This document shows, piece by piece, positions 1 to 6,638 of a stretch of 11,046 nt of DNA. The position numbers were made by a program, and so were the translations under genes. Each line of letters begins with the position of its first letter. Position 1 is the stretch's first letter. The DNA is from an uncultured Muribaculaceae bacterium (GTDB lineage: Bacteria; Bacteroidota; Bacteroidia; Bacteroidales; Muribaculaceae): NCBI GenBank assembly GCA_910584735.1, contig CAJUBM010000099.1, positions 1 to 11,046 of the forward strand, written 5' to 3'. The notes beneath the pieces were generated by a model. It did no database searches, had not been told where the DNA came from, and worked only from the letters and a program-made list of their open reading frames with translations.

Positions 1-74
1 GCGAGGCGGTTGGTTGCGGTAAGGTTTTCAAAGAAAGCCGCCGCGTTCCATCTTCCGTTGAGCTGCGCTGTCAT
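1..74 (-). CDS. 5' end of next phage-operon gene (partial)
   Basis: The reverse strand opens at an ATG at 74-72, inside the TGA stop of the preceding 247-aa gene (ATGA overlap). It stays open for 24 codons to the window edge, beginning MTAQLNGRWNAAAFF. The 4-nt overlap shows translational coupling with the 247-aa gene. In tailed phages the gene after a tail-assembly protein is often the tape measure, but 24 residues are too few to support that, so the function is unknown. The start is supported by the overlap and by an uninterrupted frame. Confidence 0.7.
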   Translation of the reverse strand, partial: MTAQLNGRWNAAAFFENLTATNRL

Positions 75-814
75 TTGGATTGCGTTTTGGCGTTCAGCTC
101 CTTATACTCACGCGCCTGTGCGTTAAGCTCCGTGAGGGCGCGGTGCGTATCAAGCGCGAGGACTTCTTTCTCTTTTGTGATGTCGCCCTTTGTGAGCGCA
201 CGGATCTGAGCGTTCATAGCGTCCTCGACCGAGGGCGCGGCAGAGCCGAGCAGGTTGCCGCCGGTGGCGGCGCTGATTGGCTGAAAGAAATCCGAGAATT
301 TGCGCGAGAAGGTATCTTTGAGCGCGGCGAACCAGTAGAAGATGCTGATGCGTTCGTATGGCTTGAAAGCCATAGACTTGCCGTAGAGCGTCGCGCCGAG
401 TTGGTCGAGCAGGTCTTCGTTCTGCGTCTGAAGATAGCCTTGATAAAGGTTATCGCAGATGATGAAAGTCTCAAACGGCACTTCGGAGAAGTCAGCCGGG
501 AGTGCGTGTTGGCGGTTGATTTTTGAGAGCCTTACGGGCACCGTCGGGATTGAGCCGAGCCAGTCGAGATGCGGCAGCAGCTCGGCGAGGGTCAAGGACG
601 TAACCTCAAAAAGGATTTTTCCTTTTTTGAGAAGATAAGCCCCGCTGTCTTGCCGACCGATAACCTTTGTGCCGGTCCACTGGAGCAAGCAAAGGGTCTT
701 AATCTCGTCGGTTGCGAAGTTATCGGCGAGAAGTTGGTAAACATAGCGAAGCTGTTTATCCGAAAGCTCGTACCAGCCGTGCGGTACGATGAAGTTAATC
801 GAGATTGTCTGCAT
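71..814 (-). CDS. Phage tail-assembly-type protein (247 aa)
   Basis: I place this in a family I recall from Bacteroidales prophages. The C-terminal block, from about residue 196 (AMNAQIRALTKGDITKEKEV, then RALTELNAQAREYKELN), is the conserved, charged, helical part. The N-terminus (MQTISINFIVPHGWYELSDK, then QLRYVYQLLADNF) looks like a small globular domain. It has no signal peptide or membrane segment, so it is cytoplasmic. Position, size and coupling to a downstream gene fit a tail-assembly chaperone or connector, but this role is inferred. The ATG lies 6 nt after a 15-bp hairpin that ends the cargo gene upstream, so the gene must be read by readthrough or from a promoter I cannot identify. 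Its GC content is like the other structural genes and unlike the cargo gene. Confidence 0.85.
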   Translation of the reverse strand: MQTISINFIVPHGWYELSDKQLRYVYQLLADNFATDEIKTLCLLQWTGTKVIGRQDSGAYLLKKGKILFEVTSLTLAELLPHLDWLGSIPTVPVRLSKINRQHALPADFSEVPFETFIICDNLYQGYLQTQNEDLLDQLGATLYGKSMAFKPYERISIFYWFAALKDTFSRKFSDFFQPISAATGGNLLGSAAPSVEDAMNAQIRALTKGDITKEKEVLALDTHRALTELNAQAREYKELNAKTQSK

Positions 815-815
815 A

Positions 816-857
816 TAAAAAGTGCTTTATCGTACTGCGAAAGTACGGTAAAGCACT
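816..857 (-). terminator. Rho-independent terminator after the 235-aa cargo gene
   Basis: Arms 821-835 and 843-857 form a 15-bp stem with one G-U pair and a 7-nt loop (836-842). On the minus strand a short U tract (TTTTAT, from 820) follows. It begins about 20 nt after the stop of the 235-aa gene and ends 6 nt before the ATG of the 247-aa gene. It could therefore also affect translation of that gene. Confidence 0.75.
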
Positions 858-876
858 CTATGGGGAAAAGACAATC

Positions 877-1584
877 TTAATCAATATTCCATTCTGCCCC
901 AGGGTCGCCATCAAATGCTTCTCTATAACCTTCATTTTGCCAATATCTTAATTCTTCTTGTTCTCGAAGATAGGCAATTTCGCTTTCATAGGCTTCCTCT
1001 GCACATCTTTGTTCTTCAAGTATTTCCTCAACGTATTCAAGACATTCCTGTAAAACAGACGTTACTATTGGAGAAGTAGACTTTTCTACTAAATCATTGA
1101 GATAATCAAGGTCAATCATAAATCTGCCTTTTGCATGTTTAATGACATAAGGCAAATATTGTGAGTCCTCTTTTATAATTTGTTCAATATTTAAGCCATC
1201 ATAGTTACTCTCATAAGTTTTAGAGTGAAGATATGGATTGGAAGGATTTATTTCGTCAAACGTAAGATAAGATTCAACAACTCTTATTAAACGACGGCGT
1301 TGTTGTTGTGTTATATCTAAGTGCTTTATGACATGAGGAAAAATGTAAATGTTGCTGTGCAACATATGTAACTCTAATGCTTTGGGATGTTGGCGAACCA
1401 TTTCCGAAATAGTAAGCCCTTCATATTTCGATTTTGGGAAAACAAAATCTGCACTATGAATAGGGAAACCACCGGAATACCATAATGATACCGTCTCGTT
1501 ACGTCGAGGTACATTATGGCAACCCCATGAGCCTTTCGCCCATGGCCAATCTTCTCTACTCCAATTCGGATATTTTTCTGACAT
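877..1584 (-). CDS. AT-rich cargo (moron) gene, 235-aa protein with internal repeat
   Basis: This gene is clearly more AT-rich than the structural genes on either side and has its own promoter and terminator, as expected of a recently acquired phage cargo gene. The protein has no signal peptide. It starts with an aromatic segment (W8, W13, W15, W20). Two related units follow: residues 53-88 (KYEGLTISEMV, P67, H76, VIKH) and 127-162 (NYDGLNIEQII, YLPYVIKH). The tail from about 180 is acidic and probably coiled coil. The unit pattern [K/N]Y-x-G-L-x-I-x-E/Q resembles the C-terminal G-K-Y-K-G / Y-L-x-W modules known from some exonuclease X-like proteins, but that likeness is weak. The ATG at 1584 lies only 4 nt after the -7 box, so the mRNA may be leaderless. 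Function unknown; superinfection exclusion or host conversion is only a possibility. Confidence 0.85.
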   Translation of the reverse strand: MSEKYPNWSREDWPWAKGSWGCHNVPRRNETVSLWYSGGFPIHSADFVFPKSKYEGLTISEMVRQHPKALELHMLHSNIYIFPHVIKHLDITQQQRRRLIRVVESYLTFDEINPSNPYLHSKTYESNYDGLNIEQIIKEDSQYLPYVIKHAKGRFMIDLDYLNDLVEKSTSPIVTSVLQECLEYVEEILEEQRCAEEAYESEIAYLREQEELRYWQNEGYREAFDGDPGAEWNID

Positions 1585-1588
1585 AATG

Positions 1589-1620
1589 CAAAGTTACTAA
1601 AAATCTGAATATAAATCAAA
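1589..1620 (-). promoter_or_regulatory. Bacteroidetes-type promoter of the 235-aa cargo gene
   Basis: The -7 box TAACTTTG is at 1596-1589 and the -33 element TTTG at 1620-1617, separated by exactly 20 nt. This matches TTTG-N19-21-TAnnTTTG. The -33 element overlaps the T-rich tail of the preceding terminator, and the start codon lies 4 nt past the -7 box. Confidence 0.8.
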
Positions 1621-1650
1621 ATAGCTAAAGCCACGGATTTCTCCGTGGCT
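1611..1650 (-). terminator. Terminator after the 80-aa small gene
   Basis: A 9-bp perfect stem (arms 1629-1637 and 1642-1650) has a GAAA tetraloop on the minus strand. It is followed by TTAGCTATTTTGATTTAT. It lies about 20 nt after the stop of the 80-aa gene and would separate it from the cargo gene. Confidence 0.7.
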
Positions 1651-1670
1651 CCCTGTTGGCTGAGGGTCGT

Positions 1671-1913
1671 TCAATATTCCGACTCGTGAACGTTGATGCT
1701 GCCGATGTAATCGAGGCAGTCGTTGAATTTCTCGATAACGAGAAGATGGGCGGTGCGTCGGTCGAGAGCGAAGATGTTAGACCAAAGGCAGGTTGAATCG
1801 TCTGTGAAATGAACGAACACATAGAATCTTTTCATGCCCTGGGGGCGTTGCAGCGAGTAGTCGGTGAGATTGGCGAAGTCGCTCTGAACGGGGCGTTTGT
1901 CGGATTGTATCAT
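1671..1913 (-). CDS. Small phage protein, 80 aa, behind leader copy 1
   Basis: The open frame extends further upstream through a TTG, but I choose the ATG at 1913 (MIQSDKRPVQSD). The distance to the upstream hairpin then matches two other small genes sharing the same leader. A shorter 54-residue product from an internal ATG (MKRFYVFVHFTDD) at 1835 is possible. The core (KRFYVFVHFTDDSTCLWSN, then a helix with ALDRRTAHLLVIEKF, then YIGSINVHES) reads as beta-beta-alpha-beta. The 68-aa and 71-aa small proteins show a similar order. It has no signal peptide, membrane segment or recognised family. It lies between the DUF6712-type gene and a terminator. Function unknown. Confidence 0.65.
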   Translation of the reverse strand: MIQSDKRPVQSDFANLTDYSLQRPQGMKRFYVFVHFTDDSTCLWSNIFALDRRTAHLLVIEKFNDCLDYIGSINVHESEY

Positions 1914-2189
1914 ATCGAATTGATTTAGAGTTATGTGCCGAGGCACTTTTGATTTTACGCGCAAACCCAAGAATGTGCATAGGAAGCGGAGAGAGTCAAG
2001 GGTCTGCCGGGAAATACTCTCTGCAAGAGGAAGATTTTTCTGTGCGGACTCGTCTTGCTCTTGACCTGCTGACGCATATTCTAACTTTGCAAAGGAAAAT
2101 CAGTGCCTCGTGCCGTAACTCCGATGCGATATGCCCGACAGATGCCCCCTGCGACGCAGCTCTACCGACGGCTGTAACGCCCCTTGCCG
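1914..2189. promoter_or_regulatory. Leader copy 1: hairpin element and possible divergent promoter
   Basis: This 276-nt gap starts right after the stop of the DUF6712-type gene and has no credible ORF. On the minus strand, in order, are GAGGCAC (2109-2103), CAAAGTTAG (2089-2081), GTCAAGAGCAAGAC (2065-2052), AATCTTCCT (2036-2028), GAGTATT (2019-2013), GCACATTCT (1979-1971), GTAAAATC (1958-1951) and a GTGC/GCAC hairpin (1946-1935). The ATG of the 80-aa gene follows 21 nt later. The same blocks recur in the same order at 8689-8890. Read on the plus strand, TTG (2061) and TAACTTTG (2082-2089) with an 18-nt spacer form a possible divergent promoter pointing antisense into the DUF6712-type gene. 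Confidence 0.6.
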
Positions 2190-3059
2190 CTAAAAGAAGT
2201 AGCCGGAGGCTTTTCGGTCATTTCTGAATACGGGAGGGGCAAACAATTTCGCGGTTTCCGACTTATGCCATTCCTCGAAAGATTCAGCGTTAAGCCGAAT
2301 GAAGTTAACAATATCCGCGAGCCTCCGCGAGTTGAACGACCCCGACCGCAGGTAGCCCACGACCTGCGCTTTTACCTGCCTGACAATATCGCTCCGCTTT
2401 TCTGTCAGATCTCCGCGCAGGGTTTCGGAGCGGAGTGCTGACATCAGTTCCGGCGAAAACCATTCTTCGGCCAGCGATGCCTCAAGGTCTATGACCTGCG
2501 GGCGCAGTTCGAGATAACGGTCCCACTTGGAGCCGGTAGCTCCACCGACTGCATCGACGATGCGGAGGTCGGGGAAAAGTGTCGCGCCAAAGAAATCAGC
2601 CTGTGAAGATGTGAGCCAGTTCTCTGCAAGCAGAGCGTCTTTCGACGATGACGATGCCCCGACGAGTCCGGGCAAGAGAGCGGCGATGCAATCGTCGCGA
2701 TGGCTCAGCATCGAGCCTATGAGTCTGTCGACACGCGGTTTCGATGCCGGAGCGAGGTTTGAGGTGTTCACCACCGCAAAGCCATTAGGCGAAAGCACGA
2801 TGTCGAGCGATGGAATCGCCCGGCGCAGAGCGTCGGCGACAACGAGCCGCGCAGTAAGGACTTTAAGCGGGTTCGAGTCGGTGTAGCCGCAGATGGTGTT
2901 AAAGGTGGTTTCGGAAGTGAAAGACGTTTTGACCCAGTCCTCGGCGAGGTCGAGAAAGAGCGCGAGCCTTTCGATAAAGGGCGTTTCGCCCTTGACCGAG
3001 GCGATGATGTTAGGAAGATGTGAGCGCAACTGCGTGTCAGTCGTTATCAGCTTTGCCAT
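2190..3059 (-). CDS. DUF6712-type phage structural protein (289 aa)
   Basis: I recognise this as a DUF6712-like protein of Bacteroidales prophages. The N-terminus (MAKLITTDTQLRSHLPNIIA) and the segment at residues 82-114 (IPSLDIVLSPNGFAVVN, NLAPASKPRVDRLI) are characteristic, as is the short aromatic C-terminus (ASGYFF). The middle and C-terminal parts are mostly helical. It has no signal peptide or membrane segment. Its start overlaps the end of the portal-like gene by 23 nt, so the two are translationally coupled and probably act in one particle. A head-completion or neck role after the portal is inferred from position. The long plus-strand ORFs across this region are antisense shadows. Confidence 0.88.
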   Translation of the reverse strand: MAKLITTDTQLRSHLPNIIASVKGETPFIERLALFLDLAEDWVKTSFTSETTFNTICGYTDSNPLKVLTARLVVADALRRAIPSLDIVLSPNGFAVVNTSNLAPASKPRVDRLIGSMLSHRDDCIAALLPGLVGASSSSKDALLAENWLTSSQADFFGATLFPDLRIVDAVGGATGSKWDRYLELRPQVIDLEASLAEEWFSPELMSALRSETLRGDLTEKRSDIVRQVKAQVVGYLRSGSFNSRRLADIVNFIRLNAESFEEWHKSETAKLFAPPVFRNDRKASGYFF

Positions 3060-4380
3060 TGTCGTTTGCGTTGGGGAGTTTCACTTGCTTTGCATCGGTA
3101 TGCTCGTCAAGCGTGGTAAGTTGGATAAAGGGGATTTCGGGGTGTACGCCCTGCCAGCCGTTGAATCGGATAATGATGCGATGCACGGTAAAGAGCAGGT
3201 CGTGATACGGCTTTTGGAGGGCTTGGGCTATGGTGTAAAGCTCGCGCTTGTCGGAGCCGGAGTTGTTGGACTGCGCCTTGCCCGGCACGGAACCGACAAG
3301 GTTACTATGCACCCGCATAGTAAAGCATATCATATTGATAGCCTCCTGTATGTCGGTTTCCCAGTCGCCGCCCTCCTTAGAGTCATCAATCTTGTTGATG
3401 ACAACGTCGTGCTGTTCCTTGCCATCGGGCGTAACATAGAAAGTCGAGAACCAGGCTTTGCCGCTGTTCTCGGCACCTGTGAGGAAGTCGAGAATCTGCT
3501 GTTTCTCGGCGACGATACGCGCCTGTTGCTTTCGGCGGTCGGTAATGCCCTCGGCACGGAAAATACTCTCCCAGTATTTTGCACCGACCTCAATGTGGTA
3601 CTTTATGGGAGCGGAGTTTTTGAGCTTCGCTTCCTTTGCGATACCGATAAGCTGCTTGATGTTGTACCACTTGCCGCGGAACAACGCGCCATAATAAGGG
3701 ATAGGATAATAAGTGCTGTCGACCGTCGGGATTTTCGACACGACAGCGAATTTGCGGCAGCGCGAACCTTTGGTGAGTCTGTCTTGCAGATCGCGCCACG
3801 GCGAAGCCGGGTCGAGCAGGTCGATTTCCTCAATATCGGCGCGAGCTGATATTGGTTTGCGCCAGTTGGCGTAAAGGATTTGGGAAATACGACCGTGAGC
3901 GTCGGCGGGCGTAAATCGGCAATAGCAGGCTTCCTTTCTCCGAAGGCACACAATCTTTGTGCCGTCCTCGTTAAGAATAAGCACCGACACGGCGAAGCCG
4001 AAGTGTTTGAAGTCCTGACAGATGCCGAGGAAGTATGCGGCGATGTCGTTGTCAAGTAGGAAATCTTCGACAGCCGACTTGACCGGGGCGGAGGCTGCGG
4101 TGGTGCAGTATTGCAGCCCGGAGCCATAGCAGACCTCGGCGTTGAAGCACTGGCAGGTTGCCAGTGTTTCGTCTTTCTCGACGAGCGCGAGCAGGTCGAA
4201 CGGCATCTGATTGTCGCCGCCCCACGGAATATAAGAGAGCGTATCGTCAACGATGGTAGGCACCATGTCAACGTCTTCTTTGAACACGGAAGCCGAGTTG
4301 ACAGTGAACGCTGCGCGGGCCTCGAAGCCCGGAAGCGTTTCGACGGAGTTAAAATTGAGGTCGAAAAAAGAAAAGTCCAT
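3037..4380 (-). CDS. Phage portal-like protein (447 aa)
   Basis: Residues 57-90 (NQMPFDLLALVEKDETLATC, then GSGLQY), 119-134 (GICQDFKHFGFAVSVL) and 224-235 (YYPIPYYGALFR) follow the layout of tailed-phage portal proteins. So does the polar C-terminal segment 360-400 (NLVGSVPGKAQSNNSGSDKR, then ELYTIAQALQKPY). Portals form the dodecameric ring through which DNA enters the head and to which the tail attaches. The length is within the usual 400-550 aa. The gene overlaps the DUF6712-type gene downstream. Its ATG lies inside the arm of an inverted repeat whose other arm holds a -7 box (separate entry). The AT-rich secreted-protein gene lies between this gene and its upstream neighbour in the operon. 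Confidence 0.85.
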   Translation of the reverse strand: MDFSFFDLNFNSVETLPGFEARAAFTVNSASVFKEDVDMVPTIVDDTLSYIPWGGDNQMPFDLLALVEKDETLATCQCFNAEVCYGSGLQYCTTAASAPVKSAVEDFLLDNDIAAYFLGICQDFKHFGFAVSVLILNEDGTKIVCLRRKEACYCRFTPADAHGRISQILYANWRKPISARADIEEIDLLDPASPWRDLQDRLTKGSRCRKFAVVSKIPTVDSTYYPIPYYGALFRGKWYNIKQLIGIAKEAKLKNSAPIKYHIEVGAKYWESIFRAEGITDRRKQQARIVAEKQQILDFLTGAENSGKAWFSTFYVTPDGKEQHDVVINKIDDSKEGGDWETDIQEAINMICFTMRVHSNLVGSVPGKAQSNNSGSDKRELYTIAQALQKPYHDLLFTVHRIIIRFNGWQGVHPEIPFIQLTTLDEHTDAKQVKLPNANDNGKADND

Positions 4381-4410
4381 AACTTGTGGTTGTTTTCCAC
4401 AAAGTTATGG
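4377..4410 (-). promoter_or_regulatory. Start-codon hairpin of the portal-like gene, with -7 box
   Basis: Arms 4377-4389 and 4397-4410 are complementary over 13 pairs with one bulged base and a 7-nt loop. The downstream arm contains the portal ATG (4380-4378). The upstream arm contains TAACTTTG (4407-4400), with TTT about 20 nt further upstream (4430-4428). A transcript arriving from upstream would fold and hide the start codon. One starting from this -7 box would begin in the loop region and leave it free. It could also help end transcription of the 228-aa cargo gene, as a pyrimidine-rich stretch follows. Confidence 0.55.
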
Positions 4411-4437
4411 ACCGTATGAGGTAAGCGAAAAGACGCC

Positions 4438-5124
4438 TTATTCAGCTATCAATTCAGGAACGTCAAAGCGAGGCGATTTATAAAGTTTTTCTAAAATGGA
4501 GCGAGGTACATAATCAATGGTTATCGAGCCATCATTATCTTTTATCTGCGAATATGAAAACAGCCAATCGTTAATTTCAAATACCAAATGATTGTTACCT
4601 TTACTGTATTTCTTATATTCCTCTAATGATTCTTCGGATTCTCCTTGTCTGAAATTAAACCTGACAGACGGTTTCGCGAAAACATTTTCTTCAAGAAAGG
4701 CTTGATATATTGTATCGCTAAATGTAGATTCCGATTCGCATAAAGCTACGATAAAAGTCAGTTTCTGATTCTCGTCTTCAAGCATTCCGAATCCCCATTT
4801 ATAGCCTTTGGGCAAATCAACTTTTTCGATGTCGCTTTTAATGCTTCTCGCTTCTTGAAATGAGGTATCAAGATAATACCATAGTATCCACTCACCATCT
4901 GCAAGAATTTCTTTTTGTGGTATATTAAGTGCTTCAAGTATATTGTCAATATGGTCTTGCGGAAAACTAAAAACATCTGCAACAGGATATACATTGACCG
5001 TCCAATTAACGGCGTAAAGGCCATCATAATATATATCCAATGAATCGACAGCTTTACTATCGACAGCTTTAATGGAGAAAACAGCCGATATTAAAAATAA
5101 TATGACAGTGAATATCTTTTGCAT
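4438..5124 (-). CDS. AT-rich cargo gene, secreted 228-aa protein
   Basis: I choose the ATG at 5124 (MQKIFTVILFLISAVFSIKA) because a near-perfect promoter occupies 5148-5179, so the longer open frame from a TTG at 5178 cannot be translated from it. The N-terminus is a classical signal peptide with a hydrophobic core at about residues 4-16. There is no lipobox cysteine, so the mature protein is probably periplasmic or secreted. Right after the predicted cleavage region a 5-residue unit is duplicated (KAVDSKAVDS), encoded by a 15-nt tandem repeat. The rest is acidic and rich in aromatics, with no family I recognise. It is much more AT-rich than the portal-like gene and the 77-aa gene on either side, which points to a later insertion as cargo. 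A lysogenic-conversion role is a guess. Confidence 0.85.
   Translation of the reverse strand: MQKIFTVILFLISAVFSIKAVDSKAVDSLDIYYDGLYAVNWTVNVYPVADVFSFPQDHIDNILEALNIPQKEILADGEWILWYYLDTSFQEARSIKSDIEKVDLPKGYKWGFGMLEDENQKLTFIVALCESESTFSDTIYQAFLEENVFAKPSVRFNFRQGESEESLEEYKKYSKGNNHLVFEINDWLFSYSQIKDNDGSITIDYVPRSILEKLYKSPRFDVPELIAE
5044..5073. repeat. 15-nt tandem duplication in the cargo gene
   Basis: Two adjacent 15-nt units (5044-5058 and 5059-5073) share ATCGACAGCTTT and differ only in the last three bases. They encode two copies of a five-residue unit just after the signal peptide of the 228-aa protein. The frame is kept. Confidence 0.8.
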
Positions 5125-5147
5125 AATCGGAGTGAGTTTGATAATAG

Positions 5148-5179
5148 CAAAGTTACGCATTTTCAGCAGAATACACAAA
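5148..5179 (-). promoter_or_regulatory. Promoter of the 228-aa secreted cargo gene
   Basis: The -7 box TAACTTTG is at 5155-5148 and the -33 element TTTG at 5179-5176, separated by 20 nt. It begins within 3 nt of the stop of the 77-aa gene and leaves a leader of roughly 20 nt before the ATG at 5124. Confidence 0.8.
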
Positions 5180-5181
5180 TA

Positions 5182-5415
5182 TCAAAGAAAGACTTCCAAG
5201 CCGTTGACGCGGAAGATGCAGCAGTCGCGTATCTTGCGGCACTCGCCGGAGGAAAGTATCTTTACGTTCCTCCAGCCGCCATAGAACGAGTAACGGAGGG
5301 AAATGACGTTACGCAGTTCCAGGATAGAGCCGTCGGATTTCCAGACTGAAATATCGACAGGGTCGCCGCTGTTGAGCATTGTGCGAGCGGTGGATATGTG
5401 TATCGAGCGAGCCAT
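5182..5415 (-). CDS. Small conserved prophage protein (77 aa)
   Basis: The protein begins MARSIHISTARTMLNSGDPV and ends CIFRVNGLEVFL. I recall this type of short protein with an I/V-N-G-x-E-V-F-L end from Bacteroidales prophages, next to the protein encoded just upstream. It appears to be mostly beta strand (VDISVWKSDGSILEL, VISLRYSFYGGWRNVKIL). It starts 3 nt after the stop of the 370-aa gene, so the two are almost certainly co-transcribed. It has no signal peptide. A structural or assembly role is inferred from the operon only. The intact conserved end shows that the AT-rich gene downstream inserted beside it rather than truncating it. Confidence 0.85.
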   Translation of the reverse strand: MARSIHISTARTMLNSGDPVDISVWKSDGSILELRNVISLRYSFYGGWRNVKILSSGECRKIRDCCIFRVNGLEVFL

Positions 5416-5418
5416 TGG

Positions 5419-6531
5419 TTACGAATAGACTATGTTGTAGGGCGATGTGAATATGCCGGGCGAGGCAGACAGGCGCACGATGGGGCGGTTGTCGGTATGT
5501 CGCCATGTGAACTTGACGGTGTTAAGTTTCTCGTCGCCGTCGTGTGTCTCACAGGTACAGTCGGTAATGAGAACCGGGGCAAGTACAAGCGGCTCGTCGG
5601 GATTTGTCGCGTCCGGCTCGATGCGGAATACATCGTATGACGAAAAGAGTTGGTCGATCCACCCTGCTTCATCGGAAGTGAGGCGAGTTGCCTCTACTTC
5701 GTATGTCTTGGCGGTAGACTGGTTGTAGAACTGCGACTTGCCGTTTATGACGGCGAGGGAGCGGTCGACGTCTGTCTTTGCCGTAGTGAGTACGGGCAAA
5801 GTGGCGAAGTCAAAGACGTTGAAGCAGTTGCGGAAGAAGAACGTCTCGCGGTCGTCGAGCGAATAGTCAACGAAGCATGAGATTGACCGCTGACCGCAAC
5901 GGACTGAGAACGAAAGCAGCGTAATGTCGCCGAGCCTTGCGGTGGCGAAAGAAGCAGCGTCGGCTATGACAGAGGATAGTGAGATGTTGATTTGCACCAC
6001 GCCCGACGATGCGGCGGTCTTGCCGCTGTCGGCGATGATTGTATGTTGGAAGATAACGTCGGAGCCGGCTTTGCGGAAAGAGTGAGCGACAGTGTAAGCT
6101 ATGCTCTCCCTCTGTTCTGCGTAGAAGAAAAGGGAGAGCGTGGAGCCGGGGGCGACACGGCGCATGGAGAGCGTAGTAAGGAAGTTCTCGCGGAGAAATG
6201 CCGGAATATCCGTGCAGACCGTGAAGCGGTCGCAGTAAAGGATATGAAGCACACAGGAGTCTGCCTTATTGTTCTGTGTGTCGGAGAACACACGGAGGGT
6301 AAAGTCGGCTGTCGATAGCCCCGACGTGCGCATCTCGGCCTCGATAAGCGAGCCGAGATCATAGAGCGTTACATAACCGCCGTAGGGGTAGTAACGCTCC
6401 GAGAGAATGACGATGCCGCCGGTGGCGGTAAGTGTAACATCGACAAAATCGCCGTCGACGGCGACAGTGATTTCGCCGACAGCCGAAGAAATGAGTCTGC
6501 CCGGAGGCTTGTAAGTGATGCGGTGTGCCAT
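5419..6531 (-). CDS. Phage tail-type protein (370 aa), first gene of the structural operon
   Basis: The protein is rich in beta strand and has no signal peptide. Recognisable segments are residues 42-58 (ILSERYYPYGGYVTLYD), 113-131 (LRENFLTTLSMRRVAPGST), 230-241 (TFFFRNCFNVFD) and the C-terminal module at about 255-350, ending VKFTWRHTDNRP. I recall this architecture from Bacteroidales prophages, where it sits near the portal-like and DUF6712 genes. The two-part layout, with an F-x-N-x-F-N motif before the last domain, would suit a tail-tip or distal-tail component, but no specific function can be assigned. The ATG at 6531 lies 4 nt after a -7 box, so the mRNA may start at or near the start codon. 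Confidence 0.82.
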   Translation of the reverse strand: MAHRITYKPPGRLISSAVGEITVAVDGDFVDVTLTATGGIVILSERYYPYGGYVTLYDLGSLIEAEMRTSGLSTADFTLRVFSDTQNNKADSCVLHILYCDRFTVCTDIPAFLRENFLTTLSMRRVAPGSTLSLFFYAEQRESIAYTVAHSFRKAGSDVIFQHTIIADSGKTAASSGVVQINISLSSVIADAASFATARLGDITLLSFSVRCGQRSISCFVDYSLDDRETFFFRNCFNVFDFATLPVLTTAKTDVDRSLAVINGKSQFYNQSTAKTYEVEATRLTSDEAGWIDQLFSSYDVFRIEPDATNPDEPLVLAPVLITDCTCETHDGDEKLNTVKFTWRHTDNRPIVRLSASPGIFTSPYNIVYS

Positions 6532-6535
6532 GATG

Positions 6536-6567
6536 CAAAGGTAGCTTTGCAGTCGTGGCAGATAAAA
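6536..6567 (-). promoter_or_regulatory. Promoter of the structural operon
   Basis: The -7 box TACCTTTG is at 6543-6536, with TTTT at 6567-6564 after a 20-nt spacer, close to consensus. It follows a strong terminator directly and lies 4 nt before the ATG of the 370-aa gene. The local context TTTGCATNATG is the same as at the 235-aa cargo gene. Confidence 0.7.
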
Positions 6568-6606
6568 GACAGAGAGAAAGCGGTTAACCCCGGAGGGTCA
6601 ACCGCT
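6561..6606 (-). terminator. Terminator ending the small-gene operon
   Basis: The arms within 6579-6606 form a 12-bp stem with one G-U pair and a UCCG tetraloop on the minus strand. It is followed by TTCTCTCTGTCTTTTATC. It separates the 84-aa gene from the structural-operon promoter. Confidence 0.8.
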
Positions 6607-6617
6607 GAACCGACGGT

Positions 6618-6638
6618 TTGGAGAAATCAGTTCTCCAA
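6618..6638 (-). other. Hairpin with the stop codon in its loop (84-aa gene)
   Basis: Arms 6618-6625 and 6631-6638 form an 8-bp perfect stem. The 5-nt loop contains the TGA stop (6629-6627) of the 84-aa gene. It lies upstream of the main terminator and could protect the mRNA 3' end. Confidence 0.6.

Noticed and set aside
2893..3849. 318-codon plus-strand ORF antisense to the portal-like and DUF6712-type genes
   Set aside because: It is a shadow of two recognised minus-strand genes in GC-rich DNA and has no recognisable protein features.
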